From contig JAJEKV010000317.1 of assembly GCA_021234155.1 (NCBI GenBank), forward strand, positions 188,001 to 252,000: a stretch of DNA of 64,000 nt. The letters are read 5' to 3'. A program made the translations under genes and the position numbers. This DNA comes from Isoetes taiwanensis (lineage: Eukaryota > Streptophyta > Lycopodiopsida > Isoetales > Isoetaceae). This document shows, one piece after another, positions 63,911 through 64,000 of this stretch. Within the stretch, counting starts at the first letter, position 1, and the number at the start of each line of letters is the position of its first letter. The notes under the pieces are model-generated. The model was given only the letters and a program-made list of their open reading frames with translations, was not told where the DNA came from and did not search any database.

Positions 63911-64000
63911 GCAGAGCCAATGATAGACAGTGAAGGCATAGATGCCTATTTAAAGAGAAATCAGGTATATATGACATTATACGAGTATCATACAAGTATG

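Larger units (their letters stand above)
58141..64000. mobile_element. Region B: multigene element with TTCGCACCGTGG palindromes
   Basis: It starts near a small hairpin (GAAGCTAC / GTAGCTTC, 58149-58169). It carries a transposase-like gene (58445-60968), a second plus-strand gene (61818-62597), a palindrome cluster (62767-62904) and a family X gene on the minus strand (63622-63040). Gene order is transposase, palindromes, accessory gene, palindromes, family X. The right end lies outside the window. Confidence 0.6.

Overview
The window reads as nuclear DNA of a land plant. The evidence is AT-rich intergenic DNA, GT-AG intron signals, TATA boxes, pentatricopeptide-repeat (PPR) fragments, L1-like LINEs with poly-A or (ATTCT)n tails, and tRNA-headed SINE signals. 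The repeat load, and DUF7869-like and PPR remnants with almost no intact host genes, suggest a large repeat-rich genome such as a fern or other non-seed plant. That placement is inference. Nearly every recognisable reading frame is broken by single-base indels or stops, so the window is mostly transposable-element remains, unless the assembly is poorly polished.

Layout: 1-7952 and 34539-42750 are the arms of a giant inverted repeat, about 8 kb each with a 26.6 kb spacer. The arms carry a 5'-truncated LINE with an embedded SINE, a methyltransferase fragment and a PPR fragment. The spacer holds an L1-like LINE on the minus strand (8159-13140, interrupted by a 321-bp MITE-like insert) and then two multigene regions, A (13820-25401) and C (25420-34500). 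The stretch 42751-58140 is mostly anonymous DNA with a PPR pseudogene, a 1.15-kb direct duplication (47350-48522 and 53141-54286) and short tandem repeats. A third multigene region, B, begins near 58141 and runs off the window.

A, B and C are the most interesting content. A and B encode the same large, decayed protein. It has an N-terminal domain, a coiled coil, and a core with the order D ... D-L-K ... CxxC ... HICTL ... HxxxxH ... E. This resembles RNase-H-fold DDE transposases with a zinc insertion (Transib/RAG1 or KDZ-like layout), and I infer a transposase. C carries a DUF8039-like gene with a short first exon and a DUF7869-like gene. B and C also share a second unknown protein, called family X here (DELW-DHFLEW motif), in opposite orientations. 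Each region has its own palindrome family and only that one: about twelve GATCACACGACGCGAA hairpins in A, about sixteen AAATGGCGCC-type tight palindromes in C, and TTCGCACCGTGG-type palindromes in B. In A the hairpins sit between genes, and two neighbouring cassettes (hairpin, TATA box, small coiled-coil gene, hairpin) are clearly duplicates of one another. I read A, B and C as remains of large multigene DNA transposons whose palindromes are element-specific binding, termination or mobilisation sites. Ends and target-site duplications were not found by eye, so this remains a hypothesis.
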